29,564 nt of DNA from an uncultured Mycoplasmatota bacterium (GTDB lineage Bacteria > Bacillota_I > Bacilli_A > RF39 > UBA660). Position numbers and translations under genes: made by a program. This document shows positions 1-8,028 of this stretch, in pieces (positions within the stretch are counted from its first letter, which is position 1; each line of letters opens with the position of its first letter). A model generated the notes under the pieces. That model searched no databases, was not told the DNA's origin, and saw only the letters and a program-made list of their open reading frames with translations. The stretch is from the NCBI GenBank assembly GCA_947645535.1, contig CANSDD010000005.1:1-29564 (forward strand). The letters run 5' to 3'.

Positions 1-45
1 TAAATAAAAAGATAGAAAAACACTTTGTGTTGTTATTTTCTATCT
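1..45 (-). terminator. Probable terminator of scpA-scpB
   Basis: Arms at 10-19 and 36-45 form a perfect 10-bp inverted repeat (AGATAGAAAA / TTTTCTATCT). Read leftward, the stem is followed by a U-rich tail at 1-10. It lies about 80 bases past the scpB stop. The stem is AT-rich, so strength is uncertain. Bases 46-124 hold nothing I can identify. Confidence 0.45.
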
Positions 46-124
46 GAACTGTAACTTTTTCTATAAAAATAGATGAATTATTATTTCTATTAACCAATTA
101 AATTACGAAATTTATCAGTATCTA

Positions 125-685
125 TCATTGTTCTTTATATTTTGACTCAAACAAATCTACCTGTTCATTTTCAGATATATCTTCAATCTTAATCTTAGGT
201 AAATCTTCTATTGAAGATAAACCAAAATAGTCTAAAAATTCATCTGTTACACCATAACTCATAGGTCTACCTGGCAAATCTGATTTTCCCATTTCACGAA
301 TCAAATTTTTAAGCAATAATTTTCTTACATGATGAACACTAGAAACTCCACGAATTTCATCTACCTCTACTCTAGTAATTGGCTGATTATAGGCAATAAT
401 AGCTAATGTTTCTAATGCAGCTCCAGATAATGTACTACTTTCTTCTATTTTTACCATTTTTTGATAATACTCTTTATGTTCTTGTTTTGTTACTAACTTA
501 TAGCAGTTTCCTAAAAAAGCAATTTGAATTCCTCTATCTTTTCTTCTATAATCTTCATCTAATGCACTAATTAACTTTTGAAACTCATATTCGCTGACCT
601 CTAATAAATTTTGAATTTCTGCTGCAGTTAATCCTTCTTCTCCAACTACAAATAGTAGACCTTCTAAAACTGCCTTTTTATCCAT
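125..685 (-). CDS. scpB: Segregation and condensation protein B (ScpB)
   Basis: ScpB is the winged-helix subunit of the Smc-ScpA-ScpB condensin, which compacts chromosomes and helps them segregate. The 186-aa product has the family's two winged-helix halves. The most recognisable part is the conserved core ETLAIIAYNQPITRVEVDEI followed by RGVSSVHHVRKLL. A GTG at 694 is also in frame, but AAGGAAG abuts it; the ATG at 685 sits 8 nt after that ribosome site and is the better start. The start overlaps the end of scpA by 8 bases, which suggests translational coupling. Family identity is secure; the exact start is inferred. Confidence 0.95.
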   Translation of the reverse strand: MDKKAVLEGLLFVVGEEGLTAAEIQNLLEVSEYEFQKLISALDEDYRRKDRGIQIAFLGNCYKLVTKQEHKEYYQKMVKIEESSTLSGAALETLAIIAYNQPITRVEVDEIRGVSSVHHVRKLLLKNLIREMGKSDLPGRPMSYGVTDEFLDYFGLSSIEDLPKIKIEDISENEQVDLFESKYKEQ

Positions 686-1415
686 GAGTTTCACTTCCTT
701 TTAATTCTAATATAATATTGTTAAAGTTACGATCTTGTGTAATATTCAATTCTTGTTTACGTGCTAAATCCAAGATAGATAAAAATGTTACAATCACATA
801 TTCTTTGGTAACGAGTTCAAAAAGTTCTTCAAACTCTATCTTTTTCTTTTCTTTTAATAATCTTCTAATTTCATTACTTCTAGCACTCACAGAATATTCC
901 TTTTTTGTTACTTTTGTTTGCAAAGGTTTTTCTAGTTCTTTTCTCTCTAGCATCTTTTTAAATGCTTCTAATAAGTCATTTAAATCAATATCTAGATCTA
1001 CTGAATCAGCATCGATATCAGTATACTCTCTTAAACTTTCTGGTGTTTTGGAATAATATTCTTGTCTTTGTTCCTCTAATTCGTGCAGTTTAGGAACAAC
1101 TTCTTTATAACGTTGATATTCAAGTAATCTTTGAATTAAATTTTCTCTTGGATCTTCTTCATATTCATCTTCACTTTCTACTACTTTTTTAGGAAGTAAA
1201 CTGTTTGATTTCATTTCGATTAATTCTGCTGCCATAGTTAAATACTCACTAGCAATATTTAAATTCATTGTTTCCATTTGATGAATATAATCCATATATT
1301 GTTCCGTTATCTTTTCTATCTCTATATCAAAAATTTCAATTGATGCTTCTTTAATTAAATGCAATAGTAAATCAAGTGGGCCTTCAAATTCTGATATCAT
1401 TACTTTATATTCCAT
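678..1415 (-). CDS. scpA: Segregation and condensation protein A (ScpA)
   Basis: This is the kleisin subunit that bridges the Smc heads and binds ScpB. The 245-aa product opens with the kleisin signature FEGPLDLLLHLIKEASIEI and carries the acidic, charged middle typical of ScpA before a C-terminal winged helix (about residues 165-235). The ATG at 1415 has GGAAGG seven bases upstream; an in-frame ATG at 1469 is rejected because it lies inside the upstream terminator. It is first in a two-gene operon with scpB and has its own promoter. No smc gene is in the window. Confidence 0.95.
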   Translation of the reverse strand: MEYKVMISEFEGPLDLLLHLIKEASIEIFDIEIEKITEQYMDYIHQMETMNLNIASEYLTMAAELIEMKSNSLLPKKVVESEDEYEEDPRENLIQRLLEYQRYKEVVPKLHELEEQRQEYYSKTPESLREYTDIDADSVDLDIDLNDLLEAFKKMLERKELEKPLQTKVTKKEYSVSARSNEIRRLLKEKKKIEFEELFELVTKEYVIVTFLSILDLARKQELNITQDRNFNNIILELKGSETHG

Positions 1416-1437
1416 TTTCACACCTTCCAATATTGTT

Positions 1438-1466
1438 ATTATATCAAAGGAATAAATAAAAAACAA
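1438..1466 (-). promoter_or_regulatory. Promoter of scpA-scpB
   Basis: An extended -10 TGATATAAT reads leftward at 1446-1438. A TTGTTT -35 lies at 1466-1461, 17 bases upstream. The -35 overlaps the U-tract and first stem bases of the preceding terminator, so terminator and promoter are packed into one short segment. Confidence 0.55.
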
Positions 1467-1485
1467 CATTCCAAAAGAATGTTGT
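1452..1485 (-). terminator. Rho-independent terminator after the DUF3603-like gene
   Basis: A 9-bp perfect stem (1463-1471 with 1477-1485, ACAACATTC / GAATGTTGT, 5-nt loop) is followed leftward by TTTTTTATTTATT. It begins just past the stop of the gene at 1489. Confidence 0.8.
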
Positions 1486-1488
1486 AAG

Positions 1489-2133
1489 TTACTTTATAGC
1501 AGAAGTTAACTTAAAAAAATCATATAATTTGTGAGTCATCTCATAATTTCCATATTTCATTTGTCTTTGAAATTGATATATAATTTTTTCTATTGACTCT
1601 TCTGTTTTTCCAAAATATTCAAAATATAAATAAGATAATTTTTCAAAATCTTTCTGTTTCTGACTCTTCTTTAATTCCTCTTTTACGAATTTTTCCATTT
1701 TTTGTTCTTTTCTTGTTTTTAATGGAACATAAATTTCGCTTTCCAATATTTCATATGAAAAATTTAATTCTTTAATTCTATCACTTACTTCTAACACTTC
1801 AGAATCTTCATCAACTAATAAAGTACTCTTTCCAAAAGATTTTCCATCATGATTCAACTTCAAAGCTATTACACTACTTCCATCAGTTAATAGTGATGCA
1901 TATTCAATTACATCTACATCTTTATTCGTAAAGATTTCTGTTTTATTTTTTATTTTTTCTAAAAAACTAGAATCTACTTTTACTTTATTATCACGAATTG
2001 TTAGCAATGTTTTACTATCAATTCTAAAAAGCGGAATTTTACGAACATGAATAATATTATCACTCAAATTCCATTCAAAGAAATCATACAACTGACGATT
2101 AAAATTAAGTAAAATATCATATATGTAATTCAT
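1489..2133 (-). CDS. Hypothetical protein, possibly DUF3603-like
   Basis: The 214-aa soluble protein has no motif I can assign a function to. Its first 40 residues (MNYIYDILLNF, then YDFFEW and IPLFRI) resemble from memory the start of the Bacilli DUF3603 family, which also has no known function; this is a tentative match. The C-terminal third is a Lys/Glu-rich probable coiled coil. A strong AGGAGGG ribosome site lies 7 bases before the ATG, inside the coding end of the upstream membrane protein, and the two genes overlap by 17 bases. They are therefore likely co-translated. A clear terminator follows. Confidence 0.7.
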   Translation of the reverse strand: MNYIYDILLNFNRQLYDFFEWNLSDNIIHVRKIPLFRIDSKTLLTIRDNKVKVDSSFLEKIKNKTEIFTNKDVDVIEYASLLTDGSSVIALKLNHDGKSFGKSTLLVDEDSEVLEVSDRIKELNFSYEILESEIYVPLKTRKEQKMEKFVKEELKKSQKQKDFEKLSYLYFEYFGKTEESIEKIIYQFQRQMKYGNYEMTHKLYDFFKLTSAIK

Positions 2134-2338
2134 ATTTTTTCCCTCCTGGTGTATAAATTGATAAGGATATTAAGAATAATCCAATCAGAAAATATTGGCA
2201 TTCTATTCTCCTAATAATAAATTGTACATATTCTTTAAAATTATACCCAACAGTCATCAAATTACAATAACTTATTATATAAACTGCTCCAATTATTGAA
2301 AGACCAAAACCTACTAGAAATGCAAAGACGCGTCCCAA
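2117..2338 (-). CDS. Small two-helix membrane protein
   Basis: The product is about 73 aa. It has hydrophobic segments near residues 5-24 and 45-63, with a short polar loop between them. I do not recognise the family. No ATG is available. The chosen TTG at 2338 has GGGTGAT seven bases upstream, whereas an in-frame TTG at 2353 has no ribosome site. It overlaps the next gene by 17 bases, so the pair probably forms one operon. The start is uncertain. Confidence 0.6.
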   Translation of the reverse strand: MGRVFAFLVGFGLSIIGAVYIISYCNLMTVGYNFKEYVQFIIRRIECQYFLIGLFLISLSIYTPGGKKYELHI

Positions 2339-2392
2339 TCTGGCATCACCCAATTTAATTTTATTAAATTCTTACAAAAATATTTCTTAAAG

Positions 2393-2422
2393 TTGACAAA
2401 AAAAGTTGTCCTATGATAGGAT
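2393..2422 (+). promoter_or_regulatory. Possible promoter of the RNHCP gene
   Basis: A consensus TTGACA (2393-2398) is followed 18 bases later by TAGGAT (2417-2422). TATGAT at 2412 is an alternative -10 but its spacing is only 13. The -35 forms a short inverted repeat, GACAA (6 nt) TTGTC, that could be an operator between the divergent genes. Weakly supported. Confidence 0.35.
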
Positions 2423-2439
2423 TAAGAAGGTGAATTATC

Positions 2440-2748
2440 ATGAAGCAATTTACTATGAAAGATGAAAATTTTATTTGTGAAAGATGTCATAAGAACGTAG
2501 AAAAATTAAATTATAGCGCAAGAGATCATTGCCCCTATTGTTTATATTCTAAACATGTGGATGTTTTACCTGGAGACCGCCAAAATAAATGTCATGGGTT
2601 ATTAAAACCAGTTGCTATTGAAAAATTCAAAAATACATATAAAATTATTTATCGTTGTAAAAAATGTAATGAATTACATAAGAATATTATGGCAAATGAT
2701 GATAACATGGACTTAATTATTGAACTATCTAAAAATAATGTATACTGA
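2440..2748 (+). CDS. RNHCP-motif zinc-ribbon-like protein
   Basis: The 102-aa protein has paired cysteine motifs (CERC at residues 14-17, HCPYC near 31-35, CHGLL near 51-55, CKKC near 73-76) and the segment RDHCPYCLYSKHVD. This matches the RNHCP domain family (usual core R-N-H-C-P, here R-D-H-C-P). The cysteines suggest a metal-binding fold, possibly binding nucleic acid; no function is established. The ribosome site AGAAGGTGA sits 7 bases before the ATG. It is a single-gene unit ended by a two-way terminator. Confidence 0.85.
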   Translation: MKQFTMKDENFICERCHKNVEKLNYSARDHCPYCLYSKHVDVLPGDRQNKCHGLLKPVAIEKFKNTYKIIYRCKKCNELHKNIMANDDNMDLIIELSKNNVY

Positions 2749-2773
2749 AAAAACAATCATTACGATTGTTTTT
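2749..2773. terminator. Bidirectional terminator between convergent genes
   Basis: Perfect 10-bp stem AAAAACAATC / GATTGTTTTT with a 5-nt loop (2759-2763). It starts right after the TGA of the RNHCP gene and overlaps the stop of the opposing gene, giving a U-tract on either strand. Confidence 0.8.
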
Positions 2774-3449
2774 AATTATATCCAAAGATTTTTACGAATA
2801 ATGGAAGTAATAAAACAAAGATAGCAACAATTGCAAATAAAGCTAGAATAAAAACCCAGTTATTTTTTTTCTTCTTTTTTTCTATTGATATAGATTCTTC
2901 TGTATTTGTTACCATTTCAGCTGAAACATTATTGGCAGTCAATGGTGTTTCTACTGATGAAGGTATTGTTCCATTTACTGTATTTTCTGCTACTGGAACT
3001 ACTATTTCATTTTGGTCTGTTTCTGCAGCAGTTTCTACTTGTAAATTCTGTGCTTCTTCTACTTGAGTTACAATTTGTGGAGTATTTGCAATTACTTCAC
3101 TAAAATCTGACATCAAATTTACTGGTTCTACCATTTGATTTTGAATTATATTACTACTTGGCATTACATTTGAGGCCTTTTCCATTTCTGGTTCATTTTG
3201 TATTATATTATTCTCCATTAAATTCATGTTTTGATTTACTACATTTGCTGACATAACTGGTACTTGATTGAGTATTACTGACTCCACATTTTGCATTTGA
3301 GGTTGCATTATAGGATTCTGACTTTCATTATTAGAATGGGGCATTTCTACTGTCATATTTGGCATTGGCATCTCATTTGGCACTACATTCCCAGTATTAC
3401 TTTGTACTCCACTATTTCCTAAATTTTGTCTATTTAATTCATTGTTCAT
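2772..3449 (-). CDS. Met/Asn/Gln-rich tail-anchored membrane protein
   Basis: The 225-aa protein has a long low-complexity region (residues 1-190) rich in Asn, Gln, Met, Val, Pro and Glu. A lysine cluster (SIEKKKKKNN, about residues 190-199) follows, then one C-terminal transmembrane helix of about 20 residues near 202-221. There is no N-terminal signal. The layout implies a tail-anchored protein whose disordered domain faces the cytoplasm. Short strings recur (NxMxMPN, SNIIQNQ, IIQNEPE). I do not recognise the family. GGAAGGG lies 7 bases before the ATG and an extended -10 lies further upstream. Confidence 0.75.
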   Translation of the reverse strand: MNNELNRQNLGNSGVQSNTGNVVPNEMPMPNMTVEMPHSNNESQNPIMQPQMQNVESVILNQVPVMSANVVNQNMNLMENNIIQNEPEMEKASNVMPSSNIIQNQMVEPVNLMSDFSEVIANTPQIVTQVEEAQNLQVETAAETDQNEIVVPVAENTVNGTIPSSVETPLTANNVSAEMVTNTEESISIEKKKKKNNWVFILALFAIVAIFVLLLPLFVKIFGYN

Positions 3450-3474
3450 ATGTTTCCCTTCCTATCTTATTTGA

Positions 3475-3483
3475 ATTATATCA
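3475..3483 (-). promoter_or_regulatory. Extended -10 promoter of the tail-anchored protein gene
   Basis: TGATATAAT reads leftward at 3483-3475, about 26 bases before the start codon. No good -35 is visible because the upstream DNA is the U-tract of the pflA terminator. Confidence 0.5.
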
Positions 3484-3489
3484 AAAAAT

Positions 3490-3519
3490 AAAGAAAAAAA
3501 ATAGTAAAATTACTATTTT
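3490..3519 (-). terminator. Terminator of pflB-pflA
   Basis: A perfect AT-rich stem (3498-3507 with 3510-3519, AAAATAGTAA / TTACTATTTT) overlaps the pflA stop. Leftward it is followed by an eight-U run. Confidence 0.75.
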
Positions 3520-4214
3520 TCAAATAAACTGTATAATTCTTGACACCTTTTAGTATCCATTGCAGCTACATTTTCTAATTTATATGGAATGTTTAATTCC
3601 TTATATTTTGGTATTCCCATTGTTTCATAAGGTAAAAATTCTACTTTTTCTATATTTTTTAATTTAGATATAAAATCTTTTAACTTTAAAATATATTCTT
3701 CATTATCATTGATACCAGGAATAATTACTTGTCTTATCCACATTTTTTTATTCATCTTTTGACAAATATCTAAAAAATAAAGTGATTCCTCTATTTTATT
3801 TCCAGTCATTTTAAAGTAAGAATCTGGTTCTAATGCTTTAATATCCATCATTACTAAATCTGTATATTTTAATATTTCTTCATAATTTCCTTTTCCTACT
3901 CCTGCTGTATCTAAACAAGTATGAATATTTACTTTTTTACATAGCTTTAATGTTTCTATTAAAAATTCTGGTTGCAAGAGAGGTTCTCCTCCTGAAAAAG
4001 TTACTCCACCTTCTTTTCCAAAATAATTTTTATACCTAGTGATTTTCTTTACTAATTCTTCAGATGTCATTTCTAAAGTACTTTTTATCTTCCAAGTTTC
4101 TGGGTTATGACAAAATAGGCATCTTAATTTGCAACCTTGCATAAAGACTACAAAACGAATACCTGGACCATCTACCAGTCCCATTGTTTCAATCGAATTA
4201 ATGTATCCTTTCAC
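3513..4214 (-). CDS. pflA: Pyruvate formate-lyase activating enzyme
   Basis: This radical-SAM enzyme makes the glycyl radical on PflB. The 233-aa product carries the CX3CX2C iron-sulfur motif (Cys28, Cys32, Cys35 in GCKLRCLFCHNP) and the SAM-binding segment TFSGGEPLLQPEF. Length matches the standard PflA, with no extra ferredoxin domain. It starts with GTG: the pflB stop TAG and this GTG share one base (TAGTG), and the ribosome site GAGGT lies inside the last codons of pflB. Translation is thus coupled to its substrate enzyme. Confidence 0.96.
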   Translation of the reverse strand: MKGYINSIETMGLVDGPGIRFVVFMQGCKLRCLFCHNPETWKIKSTLEMTSEELVKKITRYKNYFGKEGGVTFSGGEPLLQPEFLIETLKLCKKVNIHTCLDTAGVGKGNYEEILKYTDLVMMDIKALEPDSYFKMTGNKIEESLYFLDICQKMNKKMWIRQVIIPGINDNEEYILKLKDFISKLKNIEKVEFLPYETMGIPKYKELNIPYKLENVAAMDTKRCQELYSLFEK

Positions 4215-6442
4215 TACATTACCTCATGGAATGTACGTGCAATTACTTCTTTTTGCTGTTCCTTACTAAGTCTATTAAAATTAACTGCATATCCTGATAC
4301 TCGAATCGTAAGAGTTGGGTATTTTCCTGGATTTTCCATTGCATCAATTAACATTTCTCTATTTAATACATTTACATTTAAATGATGTGCTCCTTCTTTG
4401 AAATAGCCATCTATAATGCTTATTAAATTATCTATTCTTTCTTCTTCATTATGTCCAAGTGCATTTGGTATAATAGAGAATGTATTTGAAATACCATCTT
4501 GACAACAATCTTTATATGGAATTTTTGCAACTGAATTAAGAGATGCTAAAGCGCCATTTGAATCTCTACCATGCATTGGATTAGCACCAGGTGCAAACGC
4601 TACTCCTGCTTTTCTTCCATCTGGAGTTGCTCCTGTCTTTTTACCATATACAACATTAGATGTAATTGTAAGTACTGATAATGTATGTTTCGCATGTTTA
4701 TAAAGAGCATGCTTTTTTAACTCCTGAATAAATTTTTCTACTAACTCTACAGCAATACAATCTACTTTATCATCATCATTCCCATATTTCGGATAATCTC
4801 CCTCTATTTCAAAATCAATTGCAATTCCTTCTTCATTACGAATTGGCTTTACTTGTGCATATTTAATTGCTGAAAGTGAATCAACTGCAACTGATAATCC
4901 TGCAACTCCAAATGCCATTAAGTGTTCTACATTTGTATCATGAAGTGCCATTTGTCCTTTCTCATAAGCATACTTATCATGCATATAATGAATAATATTC
5001 ATCGCTTCCACATATGTTTTTGCAACTTTTTCAAGTACATGATAATAAGCTTCTTTAGTTTTATCATAGTCTAGTACTTCATCTGCTATTTTTGGAATAT
5101 TTTCAACAACTAATTTCATGCTTTTCTCATCTACTCCACCATTGATAGCATAAAGTAGAGATTTAGCTAAATTGCATCTAGCTCCGAAAAATTGCATTTG
5201 TTTTCCAACTTTCATAGCTGATACACAACAAGCAATTGCATAATCATCTCCATAAAGAGGTCTCATAATATCATCATTTTCATATTGTATCGCATCAGTC
5301 AATATTGATATTTTAGAACAATATTTTTTAAAATTTTCTGGTAAATTATTTGACCATAAAACTGTTAAATTTGGTTCTGGTGATGTTCCTAAGTTAATAA
5401 GTGTATGTAAGTACCTAAAACTATTCTTGGTTACTAAACTTCTACCATCTAATGCCATACCTGCTAAAGATTCTGTCACCCAAGTTGGATCACCTGCAAA
5501 TAATTCATTATATTCTGGTGTACGTAAATGGCGTGCAATACGAAGTTTAATAATAAATTGATCAATCATTTCTTGTGCATCTTTTTCAGTTATAATTCCT
5601 TTCTTTAAATCTCTTTCAATGTAAATATCTAAGAAAGTTGAAGTTCTTCCCAAACTCATAGCAGCACCATTATTTTCCTTAATAGCTGCTAAATAACCAA
5701 AATATAACCATTGAACTGCTTCTTTCGCATTTGAAGCTGGCTTTGAAATATCAAATCCATATTTACTTGCCATACTTTTCATTTCTTCAAGGGCTCTAAT
5801 TTGTTCATTAACTTCTTCTCTAAGACGTATAGTCGCTTCTAAAGTGATTTCCATAATATTATTAAAATCTTTTTTCTTTTCCTCAATTAAATAATCAATT
5901 CCATAAAGAGGTATACGACGATAGTCTCCGATAATTCTCCCTCTACCATAAGCATCTGGTAGTCCAGTTAATAATCCTGCACTACGTGCTCTTCTAATCT
6001 CTGGTGTATATGCATCGAATACACCATCATTATGAGATTTTCTAAATTCTTTAAAATAATAATCAACAGTATCATCTAATTTATATCCATAAGCCTCTAA
6101 TGAAGTATGAGCCATACGAATTCCACCATATAGATTCACAATTCTTTTTAACGGAGCATCCGTTTGAAGTCCTACTATTATTTCATTTTCTTTATCAATA
6201 TATCCAGGCTTAAAATTATCGATTCCCGATACAATATTAGTTTCTATATCTAAAACACCTTTTTCAAGTTCTTCTTTTAAAAGCCCTAACATTTTATTCC
6301 AAACTTTTTTTGTTTTACCACTAATTCCTTCCAAAAAGGAATCATCACCTTTATATTCATGATAATTTTTTAAAATAAAATCTTCAACATCGATACATTC
6401 TGTCCAAATTCCCCCATTAAAATCTTTCCATTCTTGCATCAT
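4214..6442 (-). CDS. pflB: Formate C-acetyltransferase (pyruvate formate-lyase)
   Basis: PflB converts pyruvate and CoA to acetyl-CoA and formate without oxygen. The 742-aa protein has the adjacent catalytic cysteines (Cys405-Cys406 in YAIACCVSAM) and the C-terminal glycyl-radical loop RVSGYAVNF, with Gly717 as the radical site. Length is normal for the family. Two tandem ATG codons (6442 and 6439) follow AGGAGG; the second has the more usual 7-base spacing. The gene lies 28 bases past a TGATATAAT promoter and forms an operon with pflA. It shows the organism ferments anaerobically. Confidence 0.98.
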   Translation of the reverse strand: MMQEWKDFNGGIWTECIDVEDFILKNYHEYKGDDSFLEGISGKTKKVWNKMLGLLKEELEKGVLDIETNIVSGIDNFKPGYIDKENEIIVGLQTDAPLKRIVNLYGGIRMAHTSLEAYGYKLDDTVDYYFKEFRKSHNDGVFDAYTPEIRRARSAGLLTGLPDAYGRGRIIGDYRRIPLYGIDYLIEEKKKDFNNIMEITLEATIRLREEVNEQIRALEEMKSMASKYGFDISKPASNAKEAVQWLYFGYLAAIKENNGAAMSLGRTSTFLDIYIERDLKKGIITEKDAQEMIDQFIIKLRIARHLRTPEYNELFAGDPTWVTESLAGMALDGRSLVTKNSFRYLHTLINLGTSPEPNLTVLWSNNLPENFKKYCSKISILTDAIQYENDDIMRPLYGDDYAIACCVSAMKVGKQMQFFGARCNLAKSLLYAINGGVDEKSMKLVVENIPKIADEVLDYDKTKEAYYHVLEKVAKTYVEAMNIIHYMHDKYAYEKGQMALHDTNVEHLMAFGVAGLSVAVDSLSAIKYAQVKPIRNEEGIAIDFEIEGDYPKYGNDDDKVDCIAVELVEKFIQELKKHALYKHAKHTLSVLTITSNVVYGKKTGATPDGRKAGVAFAPGANPMHGRDSNGALASLNSVAKIPYKDCCQDGISNTFSIIPNALGHNEEERIDNLISIIDGYFKEGAHHLNVNVLNREMLIDAMENPGKYPTLTIRVSGYAVNFNRLSKEQQKEVIARTFHEVM

Positions 6443-6480
6443 TTCGCCTCCTATTCATGTGCAAAAGTTGCTACTATAAT

Positions 6481-6489
6481 ATTATATCA
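6481..6489 (-). promoter_or_regulatory. Extended -10 promoter of pflB-pflA
   Basis: TGATATAAT reads leftward, 38 bases before the first ATG of pflB. At the -35 distance there is only AGTGTA, so the extended -10 probably carries recognition. I found no clear regulator site. Confidence 0.55.
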
Positions 6490-6514
6490 TAACTCATAGA
6501 AGTTACACTAAAAA

Positions 6515-6542
6515 ATTAAAAAAAGATAACAATTGTCATCTT
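6515..6542 (-). terminator. Terminator of the XRE regulator gene
   Basis: Stem AAGATGAC / GTTATCTT with an AATT loop (6523-6542, one G-U pair in the leftward transcript) followed by seven U residues. It begins right after the regulator's stop codon. Confidence 0.75.
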
Positions 6543-6543
6543 C

Positions 6544-6792
6544 CTACTTCTTTTTTGGAGCATATTCAATGACATCTTGAACATTACATCCTAGTACTCT
6601 ACAAAATTCAGAAAGTACAAATAAGTCAACTCGACTAATATTTCCTAAAAAATATCCCTGAATAGTTTCAAAACGAAATCCTGTTTCTTTACATAATCTA
6701 TTTTTAGACAATCCTTGTTCTTTCATTCTATCGGCCAATTTGAATTTGATGTCCCCATGACTTTTAACTAATCTTCTATCAATTTTTTCCAT
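6544..6792 (-). CDS. XRE-family transcriptional regulator (Cro/C1-type helix-turn-helix)
   Basis: An 82-aa DNA-binding protein built of one helix-turn-helix domain (about residues 15-75: LADRMKEQGLSKNRLCKETG then FETIQGYFLGNISRVDLFVL). It resembles short YozG-type XRE regulators. The ATG at 6792 has AGGAAGTGAT upstream; an in-frame start at 6840 would put the ribosome site inside the gene. A TATAAT -10 lies at 6829-6824. An inverted repeat CTACA (6 nt) TGTAG at 6842-6857 between this gene and the divergent ferritin-like gene is a candidate operator. Target genes are unknown. Confidence 0.85.
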   Translation of the reverse strand: MEKIDRRLVKSHGDIKFKLADRMKEQGLSKNRLCKETGFRFETIQGYFLGNISRVDLFVLSEFCRVLGCNVQDVIEYAPKKK

Positions 6793-6961
6793 ATTATCAC
6801 TTCCTATATTCAGAATACCATTTATTATAAGGCTTGGCATTCTACATTTGTTTGTAGTAAATACTTCTTAAGGCTTTATTTTACACTATAAAAAATAAAA
6901 ATGCTAATAAATTTATTTTCATATTAATCTTTTCTTATCATACAATGTAATAGGTGATAAT

Positions 6962-7474
6962 ATGAATTTTGAAGCAAAAGGCCTTTATCCTTCAATTGAA
7001 ATACAAGAACCAAATATAGAATATGCAAAATTACTATTGCAAGATTATGCTGGAGATACTAGTGAAGAGATGGCAGTTCACCTATATTTATTTCAAAGTT
7101 TCATATTAAATAAAAAACATCCTGCGATTGCAAATAATTTATTCCATATTGCAACAGTAGAAATGCATCATTTAAAATTGCTTGGTAAAGCTATTTGTTT
7201 ACTTGGATTATCTCCAGAATTTATTACTTATGATGAAGATAATAATAAAAATTATTGGTCTAGTAGCAAAATCAATTATAATATGTCTGTAAAAGAAATT
7301 TTAGAAATAGATATTGAAAAAGAAAAAGATGCAATTCAAAACTATTTATTGCATTGTGACGCAATTAAAGATGAAGGCATAAAAAAATTATTACTTAGAA
7401 TTATTGAAGACGAAATTATTCATCTAGAATATTTTGAAAAACAATTATCTGTTATTAACAAAAATATGGATTAA
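6962..7474 (+). CDS. Ferritin-like di-metal protein
   Basis: The 170-aa protein has a four-helix ferritin-like pattern: helix 1 with SEEMAVHLYLFQ (Glu35/Glu36), helix 2 with VEMHHLKLLG (Glu67, His70), helix 3 with IEKEKDAIQNYLLH (Glu119/Glu121) and helix 4 with EDEIIHLEYFE (Glu151, His154). Two EXXH motifs plus two more glutamates form a di-iron or di-manganese site. The N-terminus (YPSIEIQEPNIEYAKLLLQDYAG) recalls the manganese-catalase/CotJC-like and clostridial bacterioferritin-like groups. A peroxide-handling or metal-storage role is inferred. AGGTGAT precedes the ATG by 5 bases. Divergent to the XRE gene. Confidence 0.85.
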   Translation: MNFEAKGLYPSIEIQEPNIEYAKLLLQDYAGDTSEEMAVHLYLFQSFILNKKHPAIANNLFHIATVEMHHLKLLGKAICLLGLSPEFITYDEDNNKNYWSSSKINYNMSVKEILEIDIEKEKDAIQNYLLHCDAIKDEGIKKLLLRIIEDEIIHLEYFEKQLSVINKNMD

Positions 7475-8028
7475 ATATTCCATACTTTTTTGGGGTTAGA
7501 TTTTCTAATTAAATCTTTAAAAGATTCTTTGATATTCTTATTATAAATCCTATTTATAGTCACAATTACTATTCATTGCAATTAAAACATTAAATTCTTC
7601 TATACTTAAATCCACCTTAACTTTTAAATTACAATTTGTTATGATTAAAACACTAAAAAAATTTAAATTACATACATTTCTTAACATTACTATATTATTT
7701 TTTATTATTTTTTTTCGATTTTTAAATTCATTTTAATAAAATCTTTTATAATTTGTCCGTTGATCTCCCAGTGTTTTTTTACTTATCTCATATCGACAAA
7801 TAAAAAATAATTAGCTTTTATAAAGAATATATATATTTTTTTGAATCTTACTATTTTTGTTGGTATAATCTATCTATTTATTCATTACTATATCAAAAAT
7901 TAAAAAAAGTGAATAAGATATGACATATGAGTACTAAAACACAGTCCTAATTTAATAGAATAGTCAATTGAACTAATTCTCTTTTAAGTTTCTATATTGC
8001 TATAACAAATTCATCAAAACTTATTTTT
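7475..8028. other. 554-base region without a gene
   Basis: No credible reading frame or RNA gene was seen. It holds weak AT-rich inverted repeats, a strong rightward promoter-like sequence at 7841-7869 and, at the right edge, a weak 6-bp stem (CTTATT / AATAAG, 8020-8036) just past the glyA stop that may end glyA transcription. The 7-base repeat TTATTCA / TGAATAA flanks about 7880-7917. Confidence 0.5.
7841..7869 (+). promoter_or_regulatory. Orphan near-consensus promoter pointing at the 3' end of glyA
   Basis: TTGAAT (7841-7846), a 17-base spacer and TATAAT (7864-7869) preceded by TGG, so both a -35 and an extended -10 are present. No rightward gene follows; the opposing glyA ends at 8029. 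It may drive a short RNA or an antisense transcript, or be left over from a lost gene. Confidence 0.5.

Noticed and set aside
718..1056. Rightward 112-codon frame across scpA
   Set aside because: Antisense shadow of scpA with low-complexity Ser/Phe content and no ribosome site.
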